The notes beneath the pieces are model-generated. The model saw only the letters and a list, made by a program, of their open reading frames with translations, searched no databases and was not told the DNA's origin. Both the position numbers and the translations under genes were made by a program. Positions 18,135 through 26,999 of a stretch of DNA of 64,000 nt are shown here, piece after piece; position 1 is the stretch's first letter, and the number at the start of each line of letters is the position of its first letter. The stretch comes from JAENVT01 sp963720775 (GTDB lineage Bacteria > Actinomycetota > Acidimicrobiia > Acidimicrobiales > Ilumatobacteraceae), in NCBI GenBank assembly GCA_963720775.1, contig CAVRGR010000006.1:124001-188000 (forward strand), written 5' to 3'.

Positions 18135-19382
18135 GTGAGGCGATCAAGAAGTGTGCAGATGATGGCAGCGTTCTGTGTGTGCGTCGTAGTGGTCGCAGCG
18201 TGCGGCAGCGACAAGAAGGCGACCACGACCACCGCCGCGACGGCAACGACAGTCGCGGTGACCGCGGCGTCGACAACGGCTGCAGCGTCGACGACGGCGG
18301 CAGCGTCCACGCCCGAGACCACGGCCGCCGGTGTGGAAACCACGGCCGGCTCGAGCGGCGTCGACGCCGCGACGGCGAACGCGGCGAAGTACAAGTCGGT
18401 GCCGACGGGGATCACCCAGACCAAGTCGCTCAGCGCCAAGCCACCGAGCAAGAAGGTCGGCTTCGTCGTGTGCGCCGACCCGAGCTGCGAGATCCTGTCG
18501 AGCTATCTGAAGGAGGCCATCGGCTCGTTCGGCTGGGACCTCGTCACTGTCAACGCCCCACCGACCGATCCCGGCTCGGCTGTACAGCAGCTGATCGATG
18601 CCGGCGTCGACTACGTCGGTGAGACGGGCATCAACATGGACCAGTTCCAGTCGCAGGCCGACGAACTGAAGTCGAAGGGCATCCCGTTGTTCGAGTGCTA
18701 CGCCACCGACGTGCCGGCCGGTGAGAGCAACAATCTCTACTCCGATTGCTTCGACGCATCGGCTGCCGATGTCTATGGAGCGGCACTCGCCGACTGGGTG
18801 ATCGGCGACTCCGGTGGCAAAGCGCACACCCTGATCGTGAACCTGCCCGCATTCCCGATCCTGTCGGCGCAGGGAGATGCCGTGAAGAAGGAGCTGGCTG
18901 CCAACTGCCCGGACTGCACGGCTGATCTGCTCGAGCCGACCATCGACGACCTGACGTCGGGCAACCTGCCGACGCTGTTGGTCAGCTACCTGCAGACGCA
19001 CACCGACGTCAACTACATCTACGAGACGTTCGAAGGGTTCGACCTGACCGGGATCTCCGCATCCGTTGCCGCTGCAGGCCTGCAGGACAGGGTGAAGATC
19101 GTTGGCGAGCAGGCCTTCTCGTCGGAGATGCAGGAGATCATCGACGGCAAGGAGGACGCGTGGAGCGAGCTGCCCGAGGAGCTGTCTATGTGGTCGATGG
19201 CAGATCAGATGGCCCGCCTGGCGAACAACGAGTGGACCGTCGAGAACGAACGCGCCAATGCCATCCCGCCGTTCTTCATCATCGACTCGGTGGATGTCGC
19301 CAAGCAGATGGTCGACCTGAAGTACGGCTGGCCAGGACCGGACGGCTTCAAGGATGCCTATAAGAAGCTGTGGGGCGTGTGA
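18135..19382 (+). CDS. Sugar-type ABC transporter substrate-binding lipoprotein, paralogue
   Basis: 415 residues; GTG start fixed by AAAAGGAG 6 bp upstream. Signal peptide ending VAACGSDK, a Thr/Ala-rich linker, and the same periplasmic-binding fold (KKVGFVVCADPSCEILSSYLKEAIG). Clearly paralogous to the protein at 16494-17687 over its length and sharing its cysteine pattern (CADPSC, CYATDV, DCFDAS, CPDC) and the final DAYKKLWGV. No ATPase or permease follows, so it may share the leftward transporter with a different ligand range. Confidence 0.93.
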   Translation: MRRSRSVQMMAAFCVCVVVVAACGSDKKATTTTAATATTVAVTAASTTAAASTTAAASTPETTAAGVETTAGSSGVDAATANAAKYKSVPTGITQTKSLSAKPPSKKVGFVVCADPSCEILSSYLKEAIGSFGWDLVTVNAPPTDPGSAVQQLIDAGVDYVGETGINMDQFQSQADELKSKGIPLFECYATDVPAGESNNLYSDCFDASAADVYGAALADWVIGDSGGKAHTLIVNLPAFPILSAQGDAVKKELAANCPDCTADLLEPTIDDLTSGNLPTLLVSYLQTHTDVNYIYETFEGFDLTGISASVAAAGLQDRVKIVGEQAFSSEMQEIIDGKEDAWSELPEELSMWSMADQMARLANNEWTVENERANAIPPFFIIDSVDVAKQMVDLKYGWPGPDGFKDAYKKLWGV

Positions 19383-19405
19383 CGCCAGGATGACGGTTCC
19401 CCAAG

Positions 19406-19448
19406 AGTCCCCGGCGCCCGACGGATTGTTCCGTCAGCGCCGGGGACT
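19406..19448 (+). terminator. Terminator-like hairpin after the binding-protein gene
   Basis: A perfect 12-bp inverted repeat (AGTCCCCGGCGC / GCGCCGGGGACT) encloses a loop holding a second short stem (GACGG / CCGTC). It begins 24 bp after the stop. No run of T follows, so it is an intrinsic-terminator-like structure of the actinobacterial kind. Confidence 0.6.
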
Positions 19449-19756
19449 TCACGAACCGACGGATCCCGAAGTTCGTAAGGAAGGATGCAGAGATCGCCGA
19501 CACGCTCTACGACGCGCCCGTCACCTACCGCCTAGAGGTCGAGGCCGGCGAGCACCTCGCGCGACCACACGAGTACGACAGGTGAGTCAGTGCATCCTGC
19601 GCCTGCGAATCGGCCCAATCCAATCCGGCGACCAGGTCATTGCCCTGACGTTCGCCTTGGAACGAATCTGACAGTCGCGTCAGACTGGATGCACCCAGCC
19701 GAGCAGCCGAACTCTTCAAGAATCCATCGTTCCAGGATCAAAGGAGGTCACCCACC
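19449..19756. other. Intergenic stretch with a possible gene remnant
   Basis: From about 19449 to 19585 one plus-strand frame without a start codon reads as a protein-like C-terminus (NRRIPKFVRKDAEIADTLYD and onward to RPHEYDR then stop). The composition is coding-like, but I do not recognise the family. The rest up to the AAAGGAGGT ribosome site at 19740 shows nothing clear. Confidence 0.3.
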
Positions 19757-20071
19757 ATGACGATCAATCTCAAACCGGGCGCTCGTTTGTTCAGTGCGGT
19801 GTGCACGACCGAGCTGATTGCAGTCAAGGTTCCCGCCGGCGAGGTCGACCTCACGATCGGCGGCGTTCCCCCCGTCGGTTCCGCAGCCGAGCGCACGCAG
19901 ACCGGTTCCGTTGCCGACGGGCATGGCGGTGGCGCGGCGATGGGAAAGCGATATGTCGACTTGGCCGAGACGATAGAACTGTTGTGCACCAAGCCCGGTG
20001 ACGGAGTGCCGGCGCTGGGCGAGGAGTTGCTACACCTGAAGGAAGCCAAGCCGCTGCCCGCCAGCGACTGA
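19757..20071 (+). CDS. Conserved-looking hypothetical protein, 104 residues
   Basis: Preceded by an ideal ribosome site AAAGGAGGT at 19740. The protein is soluble, with a Gly/Ala-rich middle (VADGHGGGAAMGKRY) and no signal peptide or membrane segment. I do not recognise the family. It lies 6 bp before the folate fusion gene, so may be co-transcribed with it. Confidence 0.7.
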   Translation: MTINLKPGARLFSAVCTTELIAVKVPAGEVDLTIGGVPPVGSAAERTQTGSVADGHGGGAAMGKRYVDLAETIELLCTKPGDGVPALGEELLHLKEAKPLPASD

Positions 20072-20077
20072 CGGGTC

Positions 20078-20950
20078 ATGGCTTTGCCGCTTAACGACAG
20101 GATCGAGGTCCGTGGCCTGGTTGTCACCACCGTGGTGGGCGTCCTGCCACACGAGCGTACGATTGCCCAGCCGGTGCAGATCGATCTCGATCTCCACGTC
20201 GACCTGCGCGACGCCGGCCGCACCGACGACCTCTCCCACACGGCCGACTACGGCGATGTCGCCGAGCGGGTCGCCGCCGTTGTTCGTGAGTCGAAAGACA
20301 CCTTGCTCGAGCGGCTCGCCGATCGTGTTGCCGAGATGCTGGTGACCATCGACCGAGTCGATGCTGTCGAAGTGAAGATCACCAAGCTGCGCCCGCCGAT
20401 CCCCGAGCAGGTTGACAGCACTGCAGTGCACATCCACCGCAGCCGTCGCGATTACGACGACGTTCCCCGCGAACAGCACCAAGCGATCATCGGACTCGGG
20501 TCGAACCTCGGCGATCGTGAGGAATATCTGCGCTTGGCGGTGTCATCGTTCGACAACATCGAAGCCGTCTCACAGGTCTTCGAGACCGATCCTGTCGGAG
20601 GCCCCGACGGGCAGGGCGCGTACCTCAACATGGTCATGGCCGTGCGCACCACGCTCGACCCTTACGCTCTTCTGCGGCGCTGCCGCCAGATCGAGGGAGC
20701 GGCCTACCGTCAACGAGTTGTGCATTGGGGGCCGCGCACGCTCGACCTCGATCTGTTGTTCTACGACGACGTGCACATCGATGACCCCTTCCTGACCGTG
20801 CCCCACCCGCGTTTCGACGAGCGCCGCTTCGTTCTGGCTCCGCTGCAAGAGGTGGCCCCCGAGCGCTGCCCGGCTAACTGGGATGCCACGCTCCCGAGCG
20901 GCGGTGTCTACCCCCGCGGTGCCCTCCGGCCGGCCGCCGATGTCATCTGA
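20078..20950 (+). CDS. folK: Bifunctional dihydroneopterin aldolase / HPPK (FolB-FolK fusion)
   Basis: 290 residues, two folate-pathway enzymes in one chain. The N-terminal about 125 residues are FolB-like (DRIEVRGLVVTTVVGVLPHER, then ADYGDVAERV, cleaving dihydroneopterin). From about residue 130, HQAIIGLGSNLGDREEYLRLAV starts the FolK part, with GPRTLDLDLLFYDD and VPHPRFDERRFVLAPLQEVAP as signature motifs for pyrophosphoryl transfer to 6-hydroxymethyl-dihydropterin. Cytosolic. Converges with the dihydropteroate-synthase homologue, which would use the product. Confidence 0.92.
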   Translation: MALPLNDRIEVRGLVVTTVVGVLPHERTIAQPVQIDLDLHVDLRDAGRTDDLSHTADYGDVAERVAAVVRESKDTLLERLADRVAEMLVTIDRVDAVEVKITKLRPPIPEQVDSTAVHIHRSRRDYDDVPREQHQAIIGLGSNLGDREEYLRLAVSSFDNIEAVSQVFETDPVGGPDGQGAYLNMVMAVRTTLDPYALLRRCRQIEGAAYRQRVVHWGPRTLDLDLLFYDDVHIDDPFLTVPHPRFDERRFVLAPLQEVAPERCPANWDATLPSGGVYPRGALRPAADVI

Positions 20951-20960
20951 CCCGATGCGT

Positions 20961-21716
20961 TCAGCCGATCCTGATCCCGAGGCGACGTTCGATATGGCGC
21001 ACACGTTCGGGGTGGTGAACCCTGCCGAACTCGGGCTGCTGGCGTACGACGAGTTCAAGCAGCTCGTCGTGCTGGTCGGTGCGCCGCCACGGGAGGGCGA
21101 TGTACAGCGGGAGGCCGAACACGCGCAGCTCGTCGAGACGCGAGTAAACTTCCTTCTGGTAGTGGTAACGCTGTTCCCACGGCCAGTTCGGTGGCGCGAA
21201 GCCGGTGCCAGGATCCAAGATGCAACGTTCGCGCATGCCGAAGCGCGCTGCGGTCGCCAGTCGGGCTTCGAAGAACCCGACGATCGCGTTGACCGGGTCA
21301 CCTTCGACCATCGTCATCGAGCGTGGGTCAGCGCCCGACAAGAACGGAACCACCACCGCCACGCCATGCTCGGCTGCCGCCACCCACATGGCCTCTTGCT
21401 GCATCCCGTCGGCGGCGTTCAACACGGTGGCACCCGCGGCCAAGGCCATGGCTGCAACCTCCGGTCGCCAGGTATCGACGCTGATGTCGACTCCCAGTCG
21501 TGCGAGTTGCGGAACGATCGTCTCCATGCGGCTCCATTCGACCGTCCAGTCGACCACCTCGGCGATGTCGGTCGAGCCCTGGGCTCCGAGGTCGATCGCG
21601 TCGGCGCCATTGGCCAGCAGCAGCCGGGCCCGGGCCATCGCGTCGTCGGGCGTGCGCACGATCGACTCGGTGTGCAACGAATCAGGGCTGGCGTTGACGA
21701 CACCGAACAGACGCAT
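20961..21716 (-). CDS. folP: Dihydropteroate-synthase homologue with degenerate motifs
   Basis: About 251 residues from ATG 21716. Family landmarks are present but altered: GVVNASPDSLHTES (usual NVTPDSFSDGG), GADAIDLGAQGSTDIAEVVD (usual DIGGESTRPG), ISVDTWRPEVAAMALAAGA, and CILDPGTGFAPP. The C-terminal K-x-SRK-type substrate motif is not visible; instead IALPWRRTDQHDE occurs. It may be a catalytically divergent paralogue, as reported for mycobacterial FolP2, with a true FolP elsewhere. Divergent from gpgS, convergent with folB-folK. Confidence 0.75.
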   Translation of the reverse strand: MRLFGVVNASPDSLHTESIVRTPDDAMARARLLLANGADAIDLGAQGSTDIAEVVDWTVEWSRMETIVPQLARLGVDISVDTWRPEVAAMALAAGATVLNAADGMQQEAMWVAAAEHGVAVVVPFLSGADPRSMTMVEGDPVNAIVGFFEARLATAARFGMRERCILDPGTGFAPPNWPWEQRYHYQKEVYSRLDELRVFGLPLYIALPWRRTDQHDELLELVVRQQPEFGRVHHPERVRHIERRLGIRIG

Positions 21717-21778
21717 CACCCAAGAAGCTACCCACACAGCACCGATAGGCACCGCACCGCGCGGCAGGGCATCGTTCG

Positions 21779-22672
21779 ATGACCGAGGTTGCAGCGCGCA
21801 CGTTCGATGCCCGATCCTGGGACCTCGATAGCGTTGTCGCTGCCAAGTCCGGGCGTTCGGTCACGCTGTGCTTCCCGTGCCGCGACGAGTCGGCGACGAT
21901 CGGCGCACTCGTCACCAGCGCCCGTCGGCACCTCGTCGACGAGATCGGTCTGGTCGACGAACTCATCGTGCTCGACGATCGATCGACCGACGAGACCGAC
22001 ATCGTCGCCACCTCAGCAGGGGCAACGGTGATCCACATCGACGACATTCACAACGTCCACGGTGTCGGGCACGGCAAGGGCAACGCACTGTGGGCGTCGC
22101 TGATCGCTTCCACCGGTGATCTTGTCGTGTGGTGCGATGGCGATGTCACATCGTTCACGCCCGATTGGGTGATGCGCTTGCTGGCTCCACTGGTCAGCGA
22201 CGACGACGTCAAGTTGGTCAAGGCGTCGTACGATCGCCCGGCCACCGCCGGCGGTGGAGGTCGAACGACCGAACTGGTGGCCAGACCACTGCTGTCGCTG
22301 TTTGCTCCGGGCCTGGCCACCTTGGCGCAACCGTTGTCGGGCGAGTTCGCCGGGCGTCGCGAGGTGCTCGAGGCGATCCCGTTCGTTGAGGGCTGGGGTG
22401 TCGAGATCGCCATGCTGATCGACATCGCTGCCGAATTCGGGGCCGCGTCGATCTCCCAGGTCGATCTCGGGCAACGCCTCCACCGCCATCGCAGCCTTCA
22501 CGCCCTGTCGGTGCAAGCAGCCGAGGTCATGGCGATTGCGTTGAGCCGCCTCGACAACGGCCTGCACAGCGTCTCGCAGTCGCTGACCCGCTCCGACGGG
22601 TCGATCGTGCCCCTCAACTTGGCGGAGCGCCCACCGATCCGATCACTCACCACCACCAGGAAGTCATCGTGA
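21779..22672 (+). CDS. gpgS: Glucosyl-3-phosphoglycerate synthase
   Basis: GT81-type glycosyltransferase, 297 residues. Motifs: TLCFPCRDESATIGALV, VDELIVLDDRSTDET (nucleotide-sugar binding), GVGHGKGNALWASL, VVWCDGDVTSF (metal-binding DxD-like) and LAQPLSGEFAGRREVLEAIPFVEGWGVEIAML. It makes glucosyl-3-phosphoglycerate, the first step of methylglucose lipopolysaccharide or glucosylglycerate synthesis. A folP-like gene beside gpgS matches the mycobacterial neighbourhood. The DoxX start overlaps its stop. Confidence 0.92.
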   Translation: MTEVAARTFDARSWDLDSVVAAKSGRSVTLCFPCRDESATIGALVTSARRHLVDEIGLVDELIVLDDRSTDETDIVATSAGATVIHIDDIHNVHGVGHGKGNALWASLIASTGDLVVWCDGDVTSFTPDWVMRLLAPLVSDDDVKLVKASYDRPATAGGGGRTTELVARPLLSLFAPGLATLAQPLSGEFAGRREVLEAIPFVEGWGVEIAMLIDIAAEFGAASISQVDLGQRLHRHRSLHALSVQAAEVMAIALSRLDNGLHSVSQSLTRSDGSIVPLNLAERPPIRSLTTTRKSS

Positions 22673-23175
22673 ACCAGTTCAACCTGGGCATGCTCGTGCT
22701 GCGACTGGTGTTCGGCCTGTTCCTGGTCGCCCACGGTTACAACAAGGTGTTCCGCGGCGGCAAGTTGGCCGGCACCGGCCGTTGGTTCGCCGGCATCGGC
22801 ATGAAGTGGCCGAAGTGGCAGGCCCGCTTGGCCGCCTCGACCGAGATCGGCGCCGGTCTGCTGCTCGCCGCTGGGCTGCTGGTGCCCCTGGCCAGCGCCG
22901 GGATGATCGGCCTGATGGTCGTTGCTATCGTCGTCACTCACTGGAAGAACGGCTTCTTCATCTTCAGACCCGGCGAGGGCTGGGAGTACTGCGCGTCGAT
23001 CGCCGCCACCGCCTGGGCGATCGCCACGGTCGGGCCTGGCGAGTGGTCGCTCGACCACGCCTTCGACATCGAATGGACAGGCTGGACCCGAGCGATCGTC
23101 GCCGGCGCGGTCGGCGTGAGCGGGGCGGCCCTGCAGTTGGCGCTTTCCTACCGCAAGCCACCCGCCAAGGCGTGA
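22669..23175 (+). CDS. DoxX-family membrane protein
   Basis: 168 residues with four hydrophobic segments. GMLVLRLVFGLFLVAHGYNKVF is the family opening (R/H in the first helix), followed by ASTEIGAGLLLAAGLLVPLA and further helices. DoxX proteins are integral membrane proteins linked to thiosulfate or redox functions, but most members are uncharacterised. GTG start overlaps the gpgS stop by 4 bp. Confidence 0.88.
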   Translation: MNQFNLGMLVLRLVFGLFLVAHGYNKVFRGGKLAGTGRWFAGIGMKWPKWQARLAASTEIGAGLLLAAGLLVPLASAGMIGLMVVAIVVTHWKNGFFIFRPGEGWEYCASIAATAWAIATVGPGEWSLDHAFDIEWTGWTRAIVAGAVGVSGAALQLALSYRKPPAKA

Positions 23176-23191
23176 GCTCCCTCGCCAGCGA

Positions 23192-24604
23192 ATGACCCCC
23201 GCGTTGATCATCACCGACACCGAGGTCGAAGGGAGACGGGTCGATGTCGAGGTTGCCGACGGAACGATCACCGGGATCGGCGAGAGGTCTTCGCGCCGCG
23301 CCACCGAGTGTGTCGACGCGGCCGGTGGCGCCCTGATCCCCGGGCTGCACGACCACCACATCCATCTGCTCGCCTGCGCCGCGGCACGCGAGTCGCTCGA
23401 CCTCATCGCCTCCGACGTACGTTCGGAGGCGGAGTTGAGGACTGCCGTGAACAAGTCGTTGACCGGTCTCGCACCGCACCAATCGTTGCGGATCGTCGGC
23501 TATCACGAGTCGATCGCCGGCGAGCTCGACGCCGCACTCGTCGATCGGCTCGTGCCGAACCGTCCGGCGCGGGTGCAGCATCGCACCGGAATGCTGTGGG
23601 TGCTCAACCGCCACGCACGAGAGTGGCTCCACACGGCGCTGGAAACGCCTCTCGACGGAATCGAACGCGATGCCGCCGGGCGTCCGACGGGCAGGCTGTG
23701 GAGGCTCGATGCCTGGCTGCGCGATCACCTCCCGCCTCGCCAGCCCGATCTGGCCGCGCTCGCCGGGGAATTGCGCTCGGCCGGGATCACCGGTGTCACC
23801 GACACGACCCCATTCGACCGTCTCGCCGATGTGAACCAGTTCGTCGATGCCTTGCAAGCGATGCCCCACGCGTTCGACGTAGTGCTGAGCACCGCGCCGA
23901 AGCTGGTCGATATCAAGGTCGGCAACGGGGTCATCGTCGGACCGGTGAAGCTGTTCATCGACGAGCACTCACCCCCCGATCTGGATTCGGTGATCGCCGC
24001 GATCACGAGCGCCCATTCCCATGGCCGGGCCGTGGCGGTGCATGCCGTCACGCGCGCTGCACTGGCCTTCGCCGTGGCGGCTTGGGGCGAAGCCGGTACA
24101 CGCCACGGCGATCGGGTCGAACACGGCGCCGTCGTGCCACCAGACCTGCGCGCCGAGTTGTTGCGTCTCGGCCTTCAGGTTGTCACCCAGCCGGCGTTCG
24201 TCGCTGAGCGCGGCGATGACTACCTCGCCGATGTCGACGTGGACGACCTCGGCCACCTGTGGCCGTGCCGATCGCTGATCGAGGCGGGCATACCAGTGGC
24301 GGCAGGCTCCGACGCGCCGTACGGGTCGACCGACCCGTGGCTGGCCATCTCCACGGCCGCGACGCGTGTCACCCGACTCGGGCAGGTGCTCGGCGCGCAT
24401 GAAGCAGTCGAGCCGCGCATCGCGCTCGGGATGTACCTCGGTCACCCGCTGGACCCAGGAGGGCCGCGGCGGCGGGTAGCTGTCGGCGCGCCCGCTGACC
24501 TCTGTCTGCTCGATCGCCCACTGGACGATGCCCTCTCCACCCCGTCGCGCCGCCACGTGTTGCGCACGTGGTCGTCACATTTGCCAGCCGACTCAGGCGG
24601 CTGA
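23192..24604 (+). CDS. Amidohydrolase-family metal-dependent hydrolase
   Basis: 470 residues of the amidohydrolase 3 (YtcJ/DAN-like) type. GLHDHHIHLLAC supplies the HxH metal ligands; VAVHAVTRAAL and RVEHGAVV supply further His ligands; GSDAPYGSTDPWLAIS carries the catalytic Asp. ADLCLLDRPLDDAL closes the composite beta domain. Hydrolyses C-N bonds of an unknown compound. Sixteen bp after DoxX on the same strand. Confidence 0.88.
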   Translation: MTPALIITDTEVEGRRVDVEVADGTITGIGERSSRRATECVDAAGGALIPGLHDHHIHLLACAAARESLDLIASDVRSEAELRTAVNKSLTGLAPHQSLRIVGYHESIAGELDAALVDRLVPNRPARVQHRTGMLWVLNRHAREWLHTALETPLDGIERDAAGRPTGRLWRLDAWLRDHLPPRQPDLAALAGELRSAGITGVTDTTPFDRLADVNQFVDALQAMPHAFDVVLSTAPKLVDIKVGNGVIVGPVKLFIDEHSPPDLDSVIAAITSAHSHGRAVAVHAVTRAALAFAVAAWGEAGTRHGDRVEHGAVVPPDLRAELLRLGLQVVTQPAFVAERGDDYLADVDVDDLGHLWPCRSLIEAGIPVAAGSDAPYGSTDPWLAISTAATRVTRLGQVLGAHEAVEPRIALGMYLGHPLDPGGPRRRVAVGAPADLCLLDRPLDDALSTPSRRHVLRTWSSHLPADSGG

Positions 24605-24699
24605 CTTCTCCAGGATGGGAATTTGTCGGCTCGGGGTGAAGTGCGAATGACACGGATGACAGATTCTTGATCCAACGCGGACGAATCGCGCTCGAGGCG

Positions 24700-25962
24700 T
24701 CATGGGTCGACCCCCCACTCGGCGATCACCTCAGCGGTATCGCGCCCCGACTGCACGGGGACGAGATCGCCAGGCACAGCATGAGGCCGCCGGGCGTTGG
24801 CGCGCCCCTCGACGGCCGGGTCGTCTGGTCGCGACGCCGCACACGCCGCCACGCGGCTGAGGGGGACATCGACCATCCACCGGCCCCCGCGTGCGAGCAG
24901 GTCGACGACGCTCACCGCGGCCGTCAGACCAGCCAGCGGGTCGGCCACAGCGTCGGCGAGGAACACCGGCCCGTCGGCGAGGCGCCCGACAAGCCCGCCG
25001 GCCGCGGCAGCATCGTCGCCGAATGCAACGCGCATCGATTGCGGTGGGCGGCGGCCGTGGCCGGTGATCGACACCCACACCTGAGGCCCAGTGCCGGCCA
25101 TGTCGGCGGCGTCGATTCCGAGCTGCTCGAGTGCCCGCGGTCTTGACCCTTCGATCACGACATCGGCCGATCGCAGCAGTGCTGCCAGCTGCGCAACATC
25201 CCGGTCGCGCCGAAGATCGACGGCGACCGATCGCTGATCGACGTGGAGCGATGCGAACCAATCGGGGGTTGCCCTCGCCCCGTCAGGACGTCCGACGCTC
25301 TCGACGCTGACGACGTCGGCACCCAGGCGGCGCAGCACATCGGCGACCAATGGGCCGGCCCACAGCGAAGCGAGGTTGGCGACACACGCTCCGCGCATCG
25401 GTCGACTGGGGGCATCGCCGAGGCGGCTCATCAACGTTGGCGATCCCTCGTCAGTGGCGTCGGTCGCGGCCTCCGACAGCACCGAACACGCCAGCCCGAG
25501 CAGCGCCCCGAGTTCGACGATCTCGGTGGCTGGCCGAAGCGCAAGACGCTCCGTGAGGAGCGTCCACACGTTGGTCACATCGTTCAAGGCCGGGTCGCCG
25601 TGTTCAACTCCGAGCCACACGGGCAGAGCCCGAAGATCGTCCGGACGCACCATTGCGACGGCGATCCACGCGTCCGACGCTCGCAGTAGTCGGGTCGCGC
25701 CCCCACAGCTGACCCGCCCCGAGCGCGGCAGGCCGAGGATCGCCGCTCGGCTCGACAGGATTCCGATGCCCTCAGCACCGTACAGATCCGCGAGACCGGC
25801 ACCGTGTTCATCGAGCCGGCGTACAAGTCCAACGACGCCGGCGAGCATTCGAACCGGCACGGCCACGCCAGGGCTCGTCAACCACTGTGCACCTGACTCG
25901 GCCCACCCGCCGGCAGCATCGACATCGACCTGCGGCCACTCCATGCCGGGCTGCCATTCCAT
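24700..25962 (-). CDS. CoA-transferase family III protein
   Basis: About 420 residues. An unusual N-terminal half (tryptophan-rich start MEWQPGMEWPQVD, then VRMLAGVVGLVRRLDEHGAGLADLYGAEG) precedes a core with ACVANLASLWAGPLVADVLRRLGADVVSVESVGRPDG and VWVSITGHGR, features of the CaiB/BaiF fold. Start codon ATG 25962 or GTG 25968; the open frame to 26007 overlaps the divergent gene. Pairs with the adjacent enoyl-CoA hydratase. Confidence 0.8.
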   Translation of the reverse strand: MEWQPGMEWPQVDVDAAGGWAESGAQWLTSPGVAVPVRMLAGVVGLVRRLDEHGAGLADLYGAEGIGILSSRAAILGLPRSGRVSCGGATRLLRASDAWIAVAMVRPDDLRALPVWLGVEHGDPALNDVTNVWTLLTERLALRPATEIVELGALLGLACSVLSEAATDATDEGSPTLMSRLGDAPSRPMRGACVANLASLWAGPLVADVLRRLGADVVSVESVGRPDGARATPDWFASLHVDQRSVAVDLRRDRDVAQLAALLRSADVVIEGSRPRALEQLGIDAADMAGTGPQVWVSITGHGRRPPQSMRVAFGDDAAAAGGLVGRLADGPVFLADAVADPLAGLTAAVSVVDLLARGGRWMVDVPLSRVAACAASRPDDPAVEGRANARRPHAVPGDLVPVQSGRDTAEVIAEWGVDP

Positions 25963-25968
25963 CGGCAC

Positions 25969-26970
25969 ATGATGCCCGGCCGCATCTACGCTGGCCGCAT
26001 CGCTCACCTTGACCTCACGCCGCAGGAGTACCGGTCGTTGATCGAGTCGCCGTTCGTCGACGAACTGATCGGTGAGCGCTCTGGCGTGGCCGCCATCGTG
26101 GTCCGCGGTGACGTCGACGAGCTCGCATCACCTGGCTCACTTCCCGTCGTCGTGATGTGGGTTGGATCAGAGTTCGGTGGCGATGGGCCGAGCAGTGCCG
26201 ACGTCGTAGTGAGCGAGGCTGATGTCGACGAGTTGCTCGGCCGCATCGAGGCAGCACCGCTCGCTGCTCGATCGCTGGCGGTGCTGCTCCGCTCGCTCGA
26301 CGGCGTCACGGTCGACGCGGGGTTGGCGATGGAGTCGGCCGTCTATTCAACGTTGCAAGCGGGCCCGGAGTTCGCAGGGTGGCGAGCGGGCACGTCACCC
26401 GCACCCGACACCGACGAGCGGCCGACCGTGCTCATCGAACGGGAGGGCGACGTCGTCGTCATCACCCTCAATCGCGCCGATCGCCACAACGCGATCTCCA
26501 CGCGCCTGCGCGACGAACTCGCCCTTGCACTGGCGGTCCCGCTCCTCGACCCATCGATCCGATCGGTGTTCCTGCGCGGCAACGGCCCGTCGTTCTGCAG
26601 TGGCGGCGATCTCGGCGAGTTCGGTTCCCGCTCCGATCCGGCGACGGCCCACGTCACCCGCCTGGCACGCAGCCCGGCACGGCTGATCAACGCACTGCGA
26701 GACCGCATCACCGTCGACGTGCACGGCGCGACGATGGGCGGTGGGATCGAGATGGCCGCGTTCGCTCGACGGGTGCGGGCCAGGCCCGACACGCGCATCG
26801 CGCTCCCCGAGATCGGGCTCGGACTCCTTCCGGGAGCAGGTGGAACCGTGAGCCTCAGTCGTCGGGCGGGACGCCGGCGCACCGCCGCGTTGGCCCTGTC
26901 GGGCCGAACAATCGATACCACGGTGGCCCTGCGATGGGGCCTGGTCGACGAGCTGATCGACGGCGAGTGA
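25969..26970 (+). CDS. Enoyl-CoA hydratase/isomerase family protein
   Basis: 333 residues. About 135 N-terminal residues have no recognisable domain, followed by a crotonase core: ITLNRADRHNAISTRLRDEL, SFCSGGDLGEFG (oxyanion hole), VDVHGATMGGGIEMAAFA and LPEIGLGLLPGAGGTVSLSRR. Crotonase fold enzymes hydrate or isomerise enoyl-CoA. The second oxyanion Gly is present; whether both catalytic Glu are present cannot be judged without alignment. Start ATG 25969 nearly abuts the divergent gene start. Confidence 0.85.
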   Translation: MMPGRIYAGRIAHLDLTPQEYRSLIESPFVDELIGERSGVAAIVVRGDVDELASPGSLPVVVMWVGSEFGGDGPSSADVVVSEADVDELLGRIEAAPLAARSLAVLLRSLDGVTVDAGLAMESAVYSTLQAGPEFAGWRAGTSPAPDTDERPTVLIEREGDVVVITLNRADRHNAISTRLRDELALALAVPLLDPSIRSVFLRGNGPSFCSGGDLGEFGSRSDPATAHVTRLARSPARLINALRDRITVDVHGATMGGGIEMAAFARRVRARPDTRIALPEIGLGLLPGAGGTVSLSRRAGRRRTAALALSGRTIDTTVALRWGLVDELIDGE

Positions 26971-26999
26971 CCCTCGCCCCAACCGCTCCACACAGCCGG

